DNA of 6,858 bases from JABDLF01 sp041609715 (lineage in GTDB: Bacteria; Pseudomonadota; Gammaproteobacteria; Steroidobacterales; JABDLF01), in NCBI GenBank assembly GCA_041609715.1, contig JBFIQI010000122.1, positions 1 to 6,858 of the forward strand. Reading direction: 5' to 3'. Position 1 is the first letter of the stretch. Every line of letters starts with the position of its first letter. Of this stretch, positions 1 to 5,284 are shown piece by piece. A program made the position numbers and the translations under genes. The notes under the pieces were generated by a model that saw only the letters and a list, made by a program, of their open reading frames with translations, did not search any database and was not told the origin of the DNA.

Positions 1-218
1 ATGGCGCCGACCTTGAATCCCAGCCAGGGCACGAATGACAGGCTGAGTTCGCCGTCTATGGTCAGTTCCCGGCCGGTTTGCTCTGCCACCAGCGCAATGA
101 CCTGGGCCTTGACGCGTTCCGGATCGGCCAGCAGCTTGAAAGCGATGATGCCGGCAATAGCCAGCAGCAGCACAAGCCCCAAAATACCTGCGAAAAATTT
201 TCCCAGCGTTTTGATCAT
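1..218 (-). CDS. AsmA family protein, N-terminal fragment (cut by window edge)
   Basis: Seen: reading leftward from an ATG at 218, 72 codons stay open to the window edge. The protein begins MIKTLGKFFAGILG and continues with a hydrophobic stretch (about residues 8-30) that acts as an N-terminal membrane anchor. It then shows ADPERVKAQVIALVAEQTGR, followed by ELTIDGELSLSFVPWLGFKV. A single membrane anchor, then a 'TGR-L-I-G-LSLSF-PWLG' block, is the recognisable start of AsmA proteins. Known of the family: AsmA-like proteins are inner-membrane-anchored, largely periplasmic, and are implicated in outer-membrane biogenesis and phospholipid transport. An AAAGAGG ribosome site (223-229) lies 4 bases before the ATG, slightly close. 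Full AsmA proteins are typically 600 residues or more, so most of the gene lies outside. The GDSL gene upstream on the same strand is separated by a terminator, so this is probably its own transcription unit. Subfamily cannot be decided from this fragment. Confidence 0.88.
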   Translation of the reverse strand, partial: MIKTLGKFFAGILGLVLLLAIAGIIAFKLLADPERVKAQVIALVAEQTGRELTIDGELSLSFVPWLGFKVGA

Positions 219-464
219 GACGCCTCTTTGCAATTTATTCGTTGTGTCTAGGGCAACCGTGCGGAGCCGGGCATCACCCGATTCGCGGTGCACTTATAAT
301 GTTTTGGACAACCCCACAGATCACTTTGCTCACCGCAAGGATCATATTGTTACTTTAGGCAACTCGCGCAGTGGGGAACAGGCCGGCTTCGTGAACTTTT
401 GCAAGCCCGAAAAACAAGGGCCGCGATTGGCGGCCCCCGTTTTGCTGTGTTGCTCTGGTTCAGC
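219..464. other. Spacer between the AsmA-family and GDSL genes
   Basis: No credible protein gene is seen here. The spacer holds the GDSL terminator (413-441) and a TTATAA-centred element (294-299). The latter reads as a perfect -10 box TATAAT (295-300) on the plus strand and as TATAAG (293-298) on the minus strand, where it could serve the AsmA-family gene. I find no good -35 box at 15-19 bp spacing on either strand, so neither promoter is secure. Confidence 0.5.
413..441 (-). terminator. Rho-independent terminator after the GDSL esterase
   Basis: A perfect 7-bp GC stem (418-424 GGGCCGC with 430-436 GCGGCCC) has a 5-base loop (425-429). Read on the minus strand, it is followed by TTGTTTTTC. 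It lies 28 bases past the GDSL stop codon and before the AsmA-family gene, so it should separate the two units. On the plus strand the hairpin is followed by only four T's, so it may act weakly in that direction too. Confidence 0.8.
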
Positions 465-1694
465 TCAATGAAGGCGGCGGCGTCTCCATGCGACTCCCGC
501 GAGGAACAGCCCCAGCAATAAAGTAAACGGCCCCAGGGCACCCGAGCCGCCGTTGGCGGGTGCCACAGTCACCGGCACCGATATCGGCGGCGGTGGCGTC
601 AGGGACTCCTCGGACTCTTCCATGACAGTCATGGCCACCACTTCGTGCACGCTGGCCGTGGGGTGCACCGGATCCCAGAACAGGTAGGTGTTGGGGTCGA
701 TGGCCGGATTTAAGAAACAACCCGTTTGAACACATGGATCGGTCACGTTTTCCAAGCCGAAAGCCGCCGGGTTGGCCACGGCGCCTCGCAGCAGCGCAGC
801 CGCGTCGACCTCGATGATATTCACGCCGGGCAATGCGCCCTTCAGGCTGGCCAGTGACGCTGCCAGGAAGCTGTTGTATCTGGCCACCAGCTGGGCAAAA
901 GCAGCCTGCAGGGCCGGGCCACCGGCGGCCGCGGCGGGTGAGAGGCTCAGGTCCGGCAGGTTCACCACCGCAATATTGCGCGCGCCCAGCCCGTAAAGCA
1001 GGGGCACAGCACCGGCGGGCGCCTGCACGGCGCCGCCCAGGTAATTGATGGGCACGGCGCTGGTGATATTGGTCAGCGCCAGGTTGACGATCTTGAGGCC
1101 CAGGTTGGTCTGGAAATTCGGGTCAAAAGGATCCAGGCCAAGACTCGCGCCAAAGGCGCCCAATACCTGGGGTGGTTCGGTGAACGCCAGAAAATCATTG
1201 CCACCGGCAAACACGACATACAGGGCGCCGGGATCCGGGATGATGGCGCCCGGCGCCGTCGGCCCGCCCTGCAGCGCAATCTGCACGCCCGTGGCGTAGG
1301 CCAGCACCTGGCTCATCATACCGGGCAGCGGGAAGGTGCCTGGCTGGGGCGCGGTGGTGGGAAACGGTGCGCCGGGATCATAAATCGAGCCGGAGCCCCC
1401 CGTGGGATTCACCGGGTTACTGCTGTTGGTAATGCCGGTCAGCGCGCCACCATACGCGTAATTGGTGAGGGGGATGCCCCAGGTACTGGCCGCCACTTCG
1501 GGCCAGACCAGGCCATTGCTGAAGCGACCGCCGAAATAAGGCGCAGGCGGTTGCCCGGTAACGGCAAAGACATTTCCGTCATCCGACAGGCTGTCGCCAA
1601 AGACGATGATCTGAGTAAAAGGCGCTTGCGCCAGCACCACCCCGGAAACCAGGAGCAGCGGCAGGGCGACCAGGCCGGCCAGAAATCTCTTCAT
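465..1694 (-). CDS. Secreted GDSL (SGNH) esterase/lipase with GlyGly-CTERM-like C-terminus
   Basis: Seen (409 residues): a Sec signal peptide (residues 1-22, MKRFLAGL..., likely cut after VLA). Block I is FGDSLSDDGN with the nucleophile Ser35. Block III is AGGND with oxyanion Asn166. Block V is DPVHP with catalytic Asp341 and His344. Gly82 or Gly83 in YAYGG may be the second oxyanion residue. Residues 90-125 form a Gly/Pro/Thr-rich insertion, and Cys321 and Cys326 could form a disulfide. After PPPPISVPV the protein ends in NGGSGALG (381-388), a hydrophobic stretch and RRRRLH, which matches the GlyGly-CTERM sorting-tail architecture. Known: GDSL enzymes of this kind hydrolyse carboxylic esters, lipids or phospholipids; GlyGly-CTERM tails are processed by rhombosortase on proteins exported by type II secretion. 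Inferred: an exported, surface-linked lipolytic enzyme of unknown substrate. The ATG at 1694 has a GGAGG ribosome site 9 bases upstream. Monocistronic. Confidence 0.93.
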   Translation of the reverse strand: MKRFLAGLVALPLLLVSGVVLAQAPFTQIIVFGDSLSDDGNVFAVTGQPPAPYFGGRFSNGLVWPEVAASTWGIPLTNYAYGGALTGITNSSNPVNPTGGSGSIYDPGAPFPTTAPQPGTFPLPGMMSQVLAYATGVQIALQGGPTAPGAIIPDPGALYVVFAGGNDFLAFTEPPQVLGAFGASLGLDPFDPNFQTNLGLKIVNLALTNITSAVPINYLGGAVQAPAGAVPLLYGLGARNIAVVNLPDLSLSPAAAAGGPALQAAFAQLVARYNSFLAASLASLKGALPGVNIIEVDAAALLRGAVANPAAFGLENVTDPCVQTGCFLNPAIDPNTYLFWDPVHPTASVHEVVAMTVMEESEESLTPPPPISVPVTVAPANGGSGALGPFTLLLGLFLAGVAWRRRRLH

Positions 1695-1742
1695 GTGTCT
1701 GATCCTCCACGCGGCGGCAGCGGGCGACTGCGCGGCGTTGTC

Positions 1743-1748
1743 ATTTTA
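1743..1748 (-). promoter_or_regulatory. Possible -10 box of the GDSL esterase gene
   Basis: On the minus strand TAAAAT (5 of 6 matches to TATAAT) lies in the only AT-rich patch between the two divergent genes, 48 bases before the esterase ATG. No convincing -35 hexamer is found at 16-18 bp spacing, so an activator or another sigma factor may be needed, or the match is chance. Confidence 0.25.
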
Positions 1749-1896
1749 TTCTCAAGGGGAGGCTACCCCGACCTTCGAGGATAGCATGGGGAAGAAGTCG
1801 GAATCGAGCAAGAATGGGCCTTTGTGTGCCCCTGGCAGACGGCTGGGTAGGCTTAATCCCGACCTCCTGGTGCGAGGCTGCAGCTGATATCTTATG

Positions 1897-1907
1897 TTGC
1901 ATTGCAA
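1897..1907. promoter_or_regulatory. 11-bp palindrome TTGCATTGCAA, possible operator
   Basis: This is a perfect inverted repeat TTGCA-T-TGCAA, about 100 bases before the parA-like ATG. Its right half overlaps a weak -35 candidate (TTGCAA) for parA, the usual place for a repressor site. No regulator gene is nearby and no second copy was noticed, so the role is inference. Confidence 0.3.
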
Positions 1908-1946
1908 AACCCGGCCTCCGGAACCGATGATAGGATAAATCCAGCC

Positions 1947-2003
1947 ATGGATGGCAACACGGCCCGGGCGGCAGGGAGCCGGGGGGGCGGGCCTTCAGAG
2001 TGA
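1947..2003 (+). CDS. Possible 18-codon leader ORF before the parA-like gene
   Basis: An ATG at 1947 opens an 18-codon frame (MDGNTARAAGSRGGGPSE) that stops at TGA 2001-2003, only 4 bases before the parA ATG at 2008. An AGGAT sequence (1932-1936) sits 10 bases before this ATG, a better ribosome site than the one directly before parA. The peptide resembles nothing known. The arrangement suggests translational coupling, but a frame this short can arise by chance. Confidence 0.2.
   Translation: MDGNTARAAGSRGGGPSE
1966..1991 (+). other. G-rich tract fitting the G-quadruplex pattern in the parA leader
   Basis: Four runs of three or more G's (1966-1968, 1974-1976, 1981-1987, 1989-1991) are separated by loops of 5, 4 and 1 bases. 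This satisfies the common G3+N1-7 definition. The tract is on the sense strand and ends 16 bases before the parA ATG, in the probable untranslated leader, where a folded structure could hinder ribosome entry. Confidence 0.35.
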
Positions 2004-2007
2004 CCGC

Positions 2008-2712
2008 ATGTACAAGATCGTTGTCATCAACGCCAAGGGCGGCTCCGGCAAAACCACCGTCGCCATCAACCTCGCCAGTTACTACGCGGCCCGCGCCTTC
2101 AGGCCGGCGTTGATGGACCTGGATCCCCAGGCTTCGGCCACCCGCTGGTTGTCCAAGCGACCTGAAAATCGCGCAGCCATTTATGGTATTCCGGCATTTC
2201 GTCGTGATCTCAACGTCACCGCCAGCTGGCAGATGCGGGTCCCGCCGGCGATCAACCGCCTGATCGTGGATACCCCGGCGGCCATGGAACCCCTGCGCAT
2301 GGCCGAGGCAGTGCGAGGGGCCGAAGCCATCCTGGTGCCCATTCTGCCCTCGGATATCGACGTCCATGCAGCCACCCGCACGATTCGGGACCTGTTGACC
2401 GTCGGCCAGGTGGATCGCAAGCGCAATAATCTCGCCATCATTGCCAACCGGGTGCACATCAATACGCTGTCTTACCAGGCACTGATGCGGTTCCTGGAAT
2501 CCATGGATATTCCCATCGTCGCCACCCTGCGAGACACCCAGAATTACGTGCAGGCAGCAGATCGCGGCATCGGCATTCATGAAATGAAAACCCGGCTGGC
2601 GCGGGAAGAAACCGAGGAGTGGGGCAGCCTGATCCATTGGCTGGAGGCCCGCCGCGCCCGGGCCCTGCAGGAATCGGGAGATTTTCGATCTGCCACCAGC
2701 GCCGCGCCCTGA
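2008..2712 (+). CDS. ParA/MinD-type P-loop ATPase, solitary
   Basis: Seen (234 residues from the ATG at 2008): a deviant Walker A KGGSGKTT (residues 10-17) with signature Lys10 and P-loop Lys15, a Walker A'-like MDLDPQAS (36-43), Walker B LIVDTP (85-90) and NRV (147-149), the usual adenine-contact region. These place it in the ParA/Soj/MinD superfamily. Known: such proteins dimerise with ATP and use ATP cycles to position DNA, chemoreceptors or other cargo. No ParB-like gene or evident parS site is present and there is no MinC/MinE, so the cargo is unknown. No N-terminal DNA-binding domain is present, as in short ParA types. A frame extending to an ATG at 1951 would add 19 low-complexity residues; family members start at M-KIVV-N-KGG, so 2008 is chosen. 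The ribosome site before 2008 is weak (AGAG at 1997-2000). It converges on the next gene, 25 bases away. Confidence 0.87.
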   Translation: MYKIVVINAKGGSGKTTVAINLASYYAARAFRPALMDLDPQASATRWLSKRPENRAAIYGIPAFRRDLNVTASWQMRVPPAINRLIVDTPAAMEPLRMAEAVRGAEAILVPILPSDIDVHAATRTIRDLLTVGQVDRKRNNLAIIANRVHINTLSYQALMRFLESMDIPIVATLRDTQNYVQAADRGIGIHEMKTRLAREETEEWGSLIHWLEARRARALQESGDFRSATSAAP

Positions 2713-2742
2713 TCGCGGCACGCTGATCGCCGGGCTTTTATT
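2706..2742 (+). terminator. Probable terminator of the parA-like gene
   Basis: An imperfect hairpin overlaps the stop codon. GCCC 2706-2709 pairs with GGGC 2732-2735, GATC 2711-2714 with GATC 2725-2728, and GCG 2715-2717 with CGC 2721-2723; the loop is GCA. It is followed at once by TTTTATT (2736-2742). Internal mismatches lower confidence. No matching T-run exists on the minus strand. Confidence 0.5.
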
Positions 2743-3250
2743 CCAGCAACAAGGGATCGGGCAGCGGCGCAAAGGTTGTTATGAGTACCGTCTGGTAGGC
2801 CACTACCGCGATATTAACCATCAGGACAAACAGCAAAACCCGGCGCACGCGGACTAATCCGAAGACCTTGTAATTGGCGTGACTCACCAGCACCACCAGG
2901 ACCAGGGCCGTGATCACCATTTTCCCCCAGGCAAATGCCCACACATCGATGTCCAGCAGCATCCGCATGAGCGGGTTCAATTCTTCGGCGCCGCGCGCCA
3001 GCAATTGCAGCGTGAGAATGGAATCCAGCGCCGCAAACAAAAGCAGGCTCATGGCCGTTAACAGCAATGGCGCGTCGTAGCGATCCGTGTAGTAACCCTG
3101 CTCCAGGTCTTCGCGCCGTCGACCAACCTGACGCCGCAGGGCATCGCTGCTGGCGGCCAAACGAAATGCGCCGCGCGGCGAGCGCCGATCGGTACCGGTG
3201 CGACGCTCGATAGTTTGTCCTTGAGAGTCCGGCTGTTGTCGACCTTCCAT
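2738..3250 (-). CDS. DUF5658-type membrane protein with arginine-rich N-terminus
   Basis: Seen (170 residues): a polar, very basic N-terminus with ERRTGTDRRS (15-24) and RRQVGRRRED (39-48), then three likely membrane helices at about 60-84, 103-123 and 134-159. Helix 1 carries Asp76 and Thr80, followed by GAEELNPLM (87-95). The pattern D...T......G..E.NP is what I recall for DUF5658 (a small integral membrane family of unknown function). Lys110 sits in helix 2. Inferred: an inner-membrane protein with a positively charged cytoplasmic head. Start: ATG 3250 has GGAGGT only 3 bases away, rather close; ATG 3265 is the alternative and would add 5 residues. A TTG at 3298 also lies in frame but falls inside a stable hairpin. 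It stands alone, converging on parA and divergent from pntA. Function unknown. Confidence 0.8.
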   Translation of the reverse strand: MEGRQQPDSQGQTIERRTGTDRRSPRGAFRLAASSDALRRQVGRRREDLEQGYYTDRYDAPLLLTAMSLLLFAALDSILTLQLLARGAEELNPLMRMLLDIDVWAFAWGKMVITALVLVVLVSHANYKVFGLVRVRRVLLFVLMVNIAVVAYQTVLITTFAPLPDPLLLE

Positions 3251-3280
3251 GGGACCTCCGTTCATTGCCTGGCTGCTTGC

Positions 3281-3305
3281 CCCGCCTTGCCCTCCCAAGG
3301 GCGGG
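3281..3305 (-). other. Stable hairpin in the leader of the DUF5658-type gene
   Basis: CCCGCC (3281-3286) pairs with GGCGGG (3300-3305) and TTG (3287-3289) with CAA (3296-3298), with one bulged base (3299) and a 6-base loop. No T-run follows on either strand, so it is not a typical terminator. It lies about 20 bases upstream of the GGAGGT ribosome site and would be part of the mRNA leader if the promoter at 3337-3365 is used. Confidence 0.4.
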
Positions 3306-3336
3306 TGACGGGATGTTTGTCTGTCAAAGAGCGCCC

Positions 3337-3365
3337 AAGCTAGCGCCGATCAGGATACGGGTCAA
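3337..3365 (-). promoter_or_regulatory. Possible promoter of the DUF5658-type gene
   Basis: On the minus strand TTGACC (3360-3365) and TAGCTT (3337-3342) are separated by 17 bp. The -35 box matches 5 of 6 consensus bases, the -10 only 3 of 6. Transcription would start near 3330, giving a leader of about 80 bases. Confidence 0.3.
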
Positions 3366-3396
3366 TGCGAGGCTCAATTCACTGGACATAAGATGC

Positions 3397-3408
3397 CAGG
3401 CCGGCCTG
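3397..3408. promoter_or_regulatory. 12-bp perfect palindrome CAGGCCGGCCTG
   Basis: This is a self-complementary 12-mer located 31 bases upstream of the possible -35 box of the DUF5658-type gene and next to an AT-rich stretch. Its position suits an activator or repressor site. In GC-rich DNA such palindromes also occur by chance. Confidence 0.25.
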
Positions 3409-3459
3409 ATTTAAGTTAAAAAAGAATCTGACATCCATTGACGAAGGCCTTTTCATGAC

Positions 3460-3494
3460 CGGGATAGAAATCCCGACTCTCCCGAACCGGGAGA
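3460..3494. repeat. Two tandem stem-loops
   Basis: CGGGAT (3460-3465) pairs with ATCCCG (3470-3475) around AGAA, and TCTCCCG (3478-3484) pairs with CGGGAGA (3488-3494) around AAC. Only two bases separate the hairpins and both stems contain CGGGA/TCCCG. No T-run follows. No transcript across them can be assigned. Confidence 0.45.
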
Positions 3495-3658
3495 ATTCAT
3501 CCAACGCCACAGGCCCGAAGCACCGGACCAGGGTATTCGGGCGGATCGTCCGACCAAATTCCAGAGCATACAAATTTAATCTTTTCCCGTGCGCTCCGCT
3601 ACCGGCCAATTCGGAAATTACCAATGCCAGACTCGTCTCGCCGGTGCGAAGATATCAA

Positions 3659-3706
3659 CCCGCGCCTGCCCTGTTAGAATAGCGCCACGGAATGAGCAGG
3701 CGCGGG
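3659..3706. repeat. 11-bp perfect inverted repeat bracketing the pntA promoter
   Basis: CCCGCGCCTGC (3659-3669) and its exact reverse complement GCAGGCGCGGG (3696-3706) are separated by 26 bases that contain the extended -10 box and the expected transcription start. The symmetry centre (3682/3683) falls just past the -10 box. This is a candidate binding site for a dimeric regulator; the function is inference. Confidence 0.45.
3672..3680 (+). promoter_or_regulatory. Extended -10 promoter of pntAB
   Basis: TGTTAGAAT combines a TG extension with a -10 box matching 5 of 6 consensus bases. The sequence 17 bp upstream (ATATCA, 3652-3657) is a poor -35 box, which an extended -10 can tolerate. Transcription would start near 3687, giving a leader of about 59 bases before the pntA ATG. 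Confidence 0.5.
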
Positions 3707-3745
3707 CAATCCGGGCCGGTACATACAGCAAACGGAGTCTTCAAT

Positions 3746-5278
3746 ATGAGAATCGGTGTCCCCCGGGAAATCTCCCCGGGAGAGAAACGCGTGGCCACCA
3801 GTCCGGAGGTCGCGAAGCAACTCATCAAGCTGGGATACGAAGTCTGCATAGAAACCGATGCTGGTGCCGCGGCCAATTTCTCCAACGCCGCCTTTACAAA
3901 AGCCGGCTGTACCGTAATTGACACCCCGGCCGAGCTATACGCACAAGCCGATATCCTGCTCAAAGTTCGGGCACCGCTTGAGAATGAAATACAGCTCTTG
4001 CGCTCGGGCCAGGTGCTGATCAGCTTTATGTGGCCGGCACAAAACCCCGATCTGCTCAAAAAGCTCACCGGGCTTGGTGTGACCGCGCTGGCCATGGACA
4101 GCGTTCCGCGCATATCCCGGGCACAGAAAATGGATGCCCTGAGTTCCATGGCCAACATCGCCGGATATCGGGCCGTGGTCGAGGCCGCTCAACACTTCGA
4201 ACGCTTTTTTACGGGGCAGATCACCGCCGCCGGCAAGGTGCCCCCTGCCAAGGTGCTGGTGATCGGCGCCGGCGTTGCCGGCCTCGCCGCCATCGGCACC
4301 GCCAAAAGCATGGGCGCCATCGTGCGCTCCTTTGATACCCGGCCCGAGGTGAAGGAACAGATAGAAAGCATGGACGCCGAGTTCCTGATGCTGGATTTCG
4401 AAGGCGAGGACGGGGCCGGTGAGGGCGGCTATGCCAAGGTGATGAGCGACGAGTTTATCAAGGCGGAAATGGCATTATTTGCGGACCAGGCCAGGGACGT
4501 CGACATCATCATCACCACCGCGTTGATTCCAGGAAAACCGGCGCCGCGACTGATCACCAGGGAGATGGTCGAGTCCATGCGAGACGGCAGCGTAATCGTG
4601 GACCTTGCCGCCGAGCAGGGTGGCAACTGCGAGCTCACCCGCGCCAACGAAGTCGTCAGGCACGGCAAGGTGACCATCATCGGGTATACCGATATGCCCA
4701 GTCGTCTGGCCACCCAGGCCAGCCAGATGTATGGCACCAACCTGCGGCACCTGCTGGGCGACATGACACCGGAGAAAGATGGTCAGATCGTGGTGGACAT
4801 GGAGGATGAGGTCATCCGGGGCGCAACAATTTGCAAGGACGGCGAGACCACCTGGCCACCACCGGCGCCCAAGCTGTCGATGGCGCCGGTAGAGCCTGCG
4901 CCTGCCCCTGCGCCGGTCGTGGAAAAAAAGAAAAAGTCCGTCGCTGGGCCCATCGTCGGCATGCTGGCCGGAGGCCTGGCGCTGCTGGGTCTTGGTGCGG
5001 TAGCACCGCCCTCGTTTATGGCGCATTTCACGGTGTTCGTGCTCGCCTGTTTCGTCGGGTACATGGTGATCTGGAACGTGACGCCGGCCTTGCATACGCC
5101 GTTGATGAGCGTGACCAACGCGATCTCCAGCATCATCGTCATCGGCGCGCTCTTGCAGATCAGTTCCGACAATCAGCTGATCAAGTGGATCGCCGCGGGC
5201 ACGATATTGATCACCAGCATCAACATCGCTGGCGGCTTCGCCGTCACGCGCCGCATGCTCGAAATGTTCAGGAAGTAG
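3746..5278 (+). CDS. pntA: NAD(P) transhydrogenase subunit alpha
   Basis: Seen (510 residues, the same length as E. coli PntA): it starts MRIGVPREISPGEKRVA. The conserved block RISRAQKMDALSSMANIAGY (122-141) is followed by the NAD(H)-binding loop GAGVAG (174-179), DTRPEVKEQ (197-205), and the mobile-loop region YTDMPSRLATQASQMYGTN (314-332). A proline/lysine linker (about 378-397) leads into four membrane helices (about 399-421, 426-445, 452-472, 478-500). Known: the alpha subunit carries domain I, which binds NAD(H), plus part of the proton channel; with PntB it uses the proton gradient to reduce NADP+ with NADH in the inner membrane. The ATG at 3746 has a GGAG site 8 bases upstream and matches the family start. 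An in-frame ATG at 3692 would add 18 unconserved residues. First gene of the operon; pntB follows after 6 bases. The linker lacks the cysteines of E. coli PntA. Confidence 0.98.
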   Translation: MRIGVPREISPGEKRVATSPEVAKQLIKLGYEVCIETDAGAAANFSNAAFTKAGCTVIDTPAELYAQADILLKVRAPLENEIQLLRSGQVLISFMWPAQNPDLLKKLTGLGVTALAMDSVPRISRAQKMDALSSMANIAGYRAVVEAAQHFERFFTGQITAAGKVPPAKVLVIGAGVAGLAAIGTAKSMGAIVRSFDTRPEVKEQIESMDAEFLMLDFEGEDGAGEGGYAKVMSDEFIKAEMALFADQARDVDIIITTALIPGKPAPRLITREMVESMRDGSVIVDLAAEQGGNCELTRANEVVRHGKVTIIGYTDMPSRLATQASQMYGTNLRHLLGDMTPEKDGQIVVDMEDEVIRGATICKDGETTWPPPAPKLSMAPVEPAPAPAPVVEKKKKSVAGPIVGMLAGGLALLGLGAVAPPSFMAHFTVFVLACFVGYMVIWNVTPALHTPLMSVTNAISSIIVIGALLQISSDNQLIKWIAAGTILITSINIAGGFAVTRRMLEMFRK

Positions 5279-5284
5279 GCCACC

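Larger units (their letters stand above)
1695..2007. other. Divergent control region between GDSL esterase and parA-like gene
   Basis: This 313-base region separates two divergent genes and shows no conserved protein on either strand. It contains a possible -10 box for the esterase (1743-1748), a GGGG/CCCC mini-hairpin (1756-1769 area), the palindrome TTGCATTGCAA (1897-1907), a weak parA promoter candidate (TTGCAA 1902-1907, 18 bp, GATGAT 1926-1931), a short possible leader ORF (1947-2003) and a G-rich tract (1966-1991). Confidence 0.6.
3251..3745. other. Divergent control region between the DUF5658-type gene and pntA
   Basis: About 495 bases without a convincing protein gene, and more AT-rich in patches (3408-3424, 3568-3587) than the surrounding genes. 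It holds a leader hairpin and possible promoter for the minus-strand gene, a 12-bp palindrome CAGGCCGGCCTG (3397-3408), two tandem hairpins (3460-3494), an 11-bp inverted repeat (3659-3706) and the pntA promoter. Two overlapping open frames at 3379-3624 (minus) and 3455-3682 (plus) look like chance. Confidence 0.55.

Noticed and set aside
1..471. Open plus-strand frame of 156 codons at the left edge
   Set aside because: It is antisense to the clear AsmA-family start and runs through the spacer and the GDSL terminator. Its sequence is Ser/Pro/Ala-rich with no family features.
1741..2772. Long minus-strand open frame (343 codons) opposite the parA-like gene
   Set aside because: It is fully antisense to a gene with intact Walker motifs, rich in His/Gly/Arg/Gln as expected of a mirror frame in GC-rich DNA, and it also crosses the divergent spacer.
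2008..3250. ParABS partition module or toxin/defence pair formed by the ParA-like and DUF5658-type genes
   Set aside because: The genes converge, no ParB domain or parS palindrome is seen, and the membrane protein has no toxin or defence hallmark.
3251..3298. TTG start at 3298 for the DUF5658-type gene
   Set aside because: It adds a low-complexity Gly/Ser/Gln segment, lies inside a stable hairpin and lacks a ribosome site. The ATG at 3250 has GGAGGT.
3379..3682. Two overlapping frames, 3379-3624 (minus, 81 codons) and 3455-3682 (plus, 75 codons)
   Set aside because: They lie on opposite strands over the same DNA, neither resembles a known family, the plus one runs over the pntA -10 box, and ribosome sites are poor. 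A real small protein is not excluded but not supported.
3692..3745. Upstream in-frame ATG for pntA (3692), almost at the expected transcription start
   Set aside because: It would add 18 residues absent from PntA proteins. The ATG at 3746 has a proper GGAG site and yields exactly the E. coli length.
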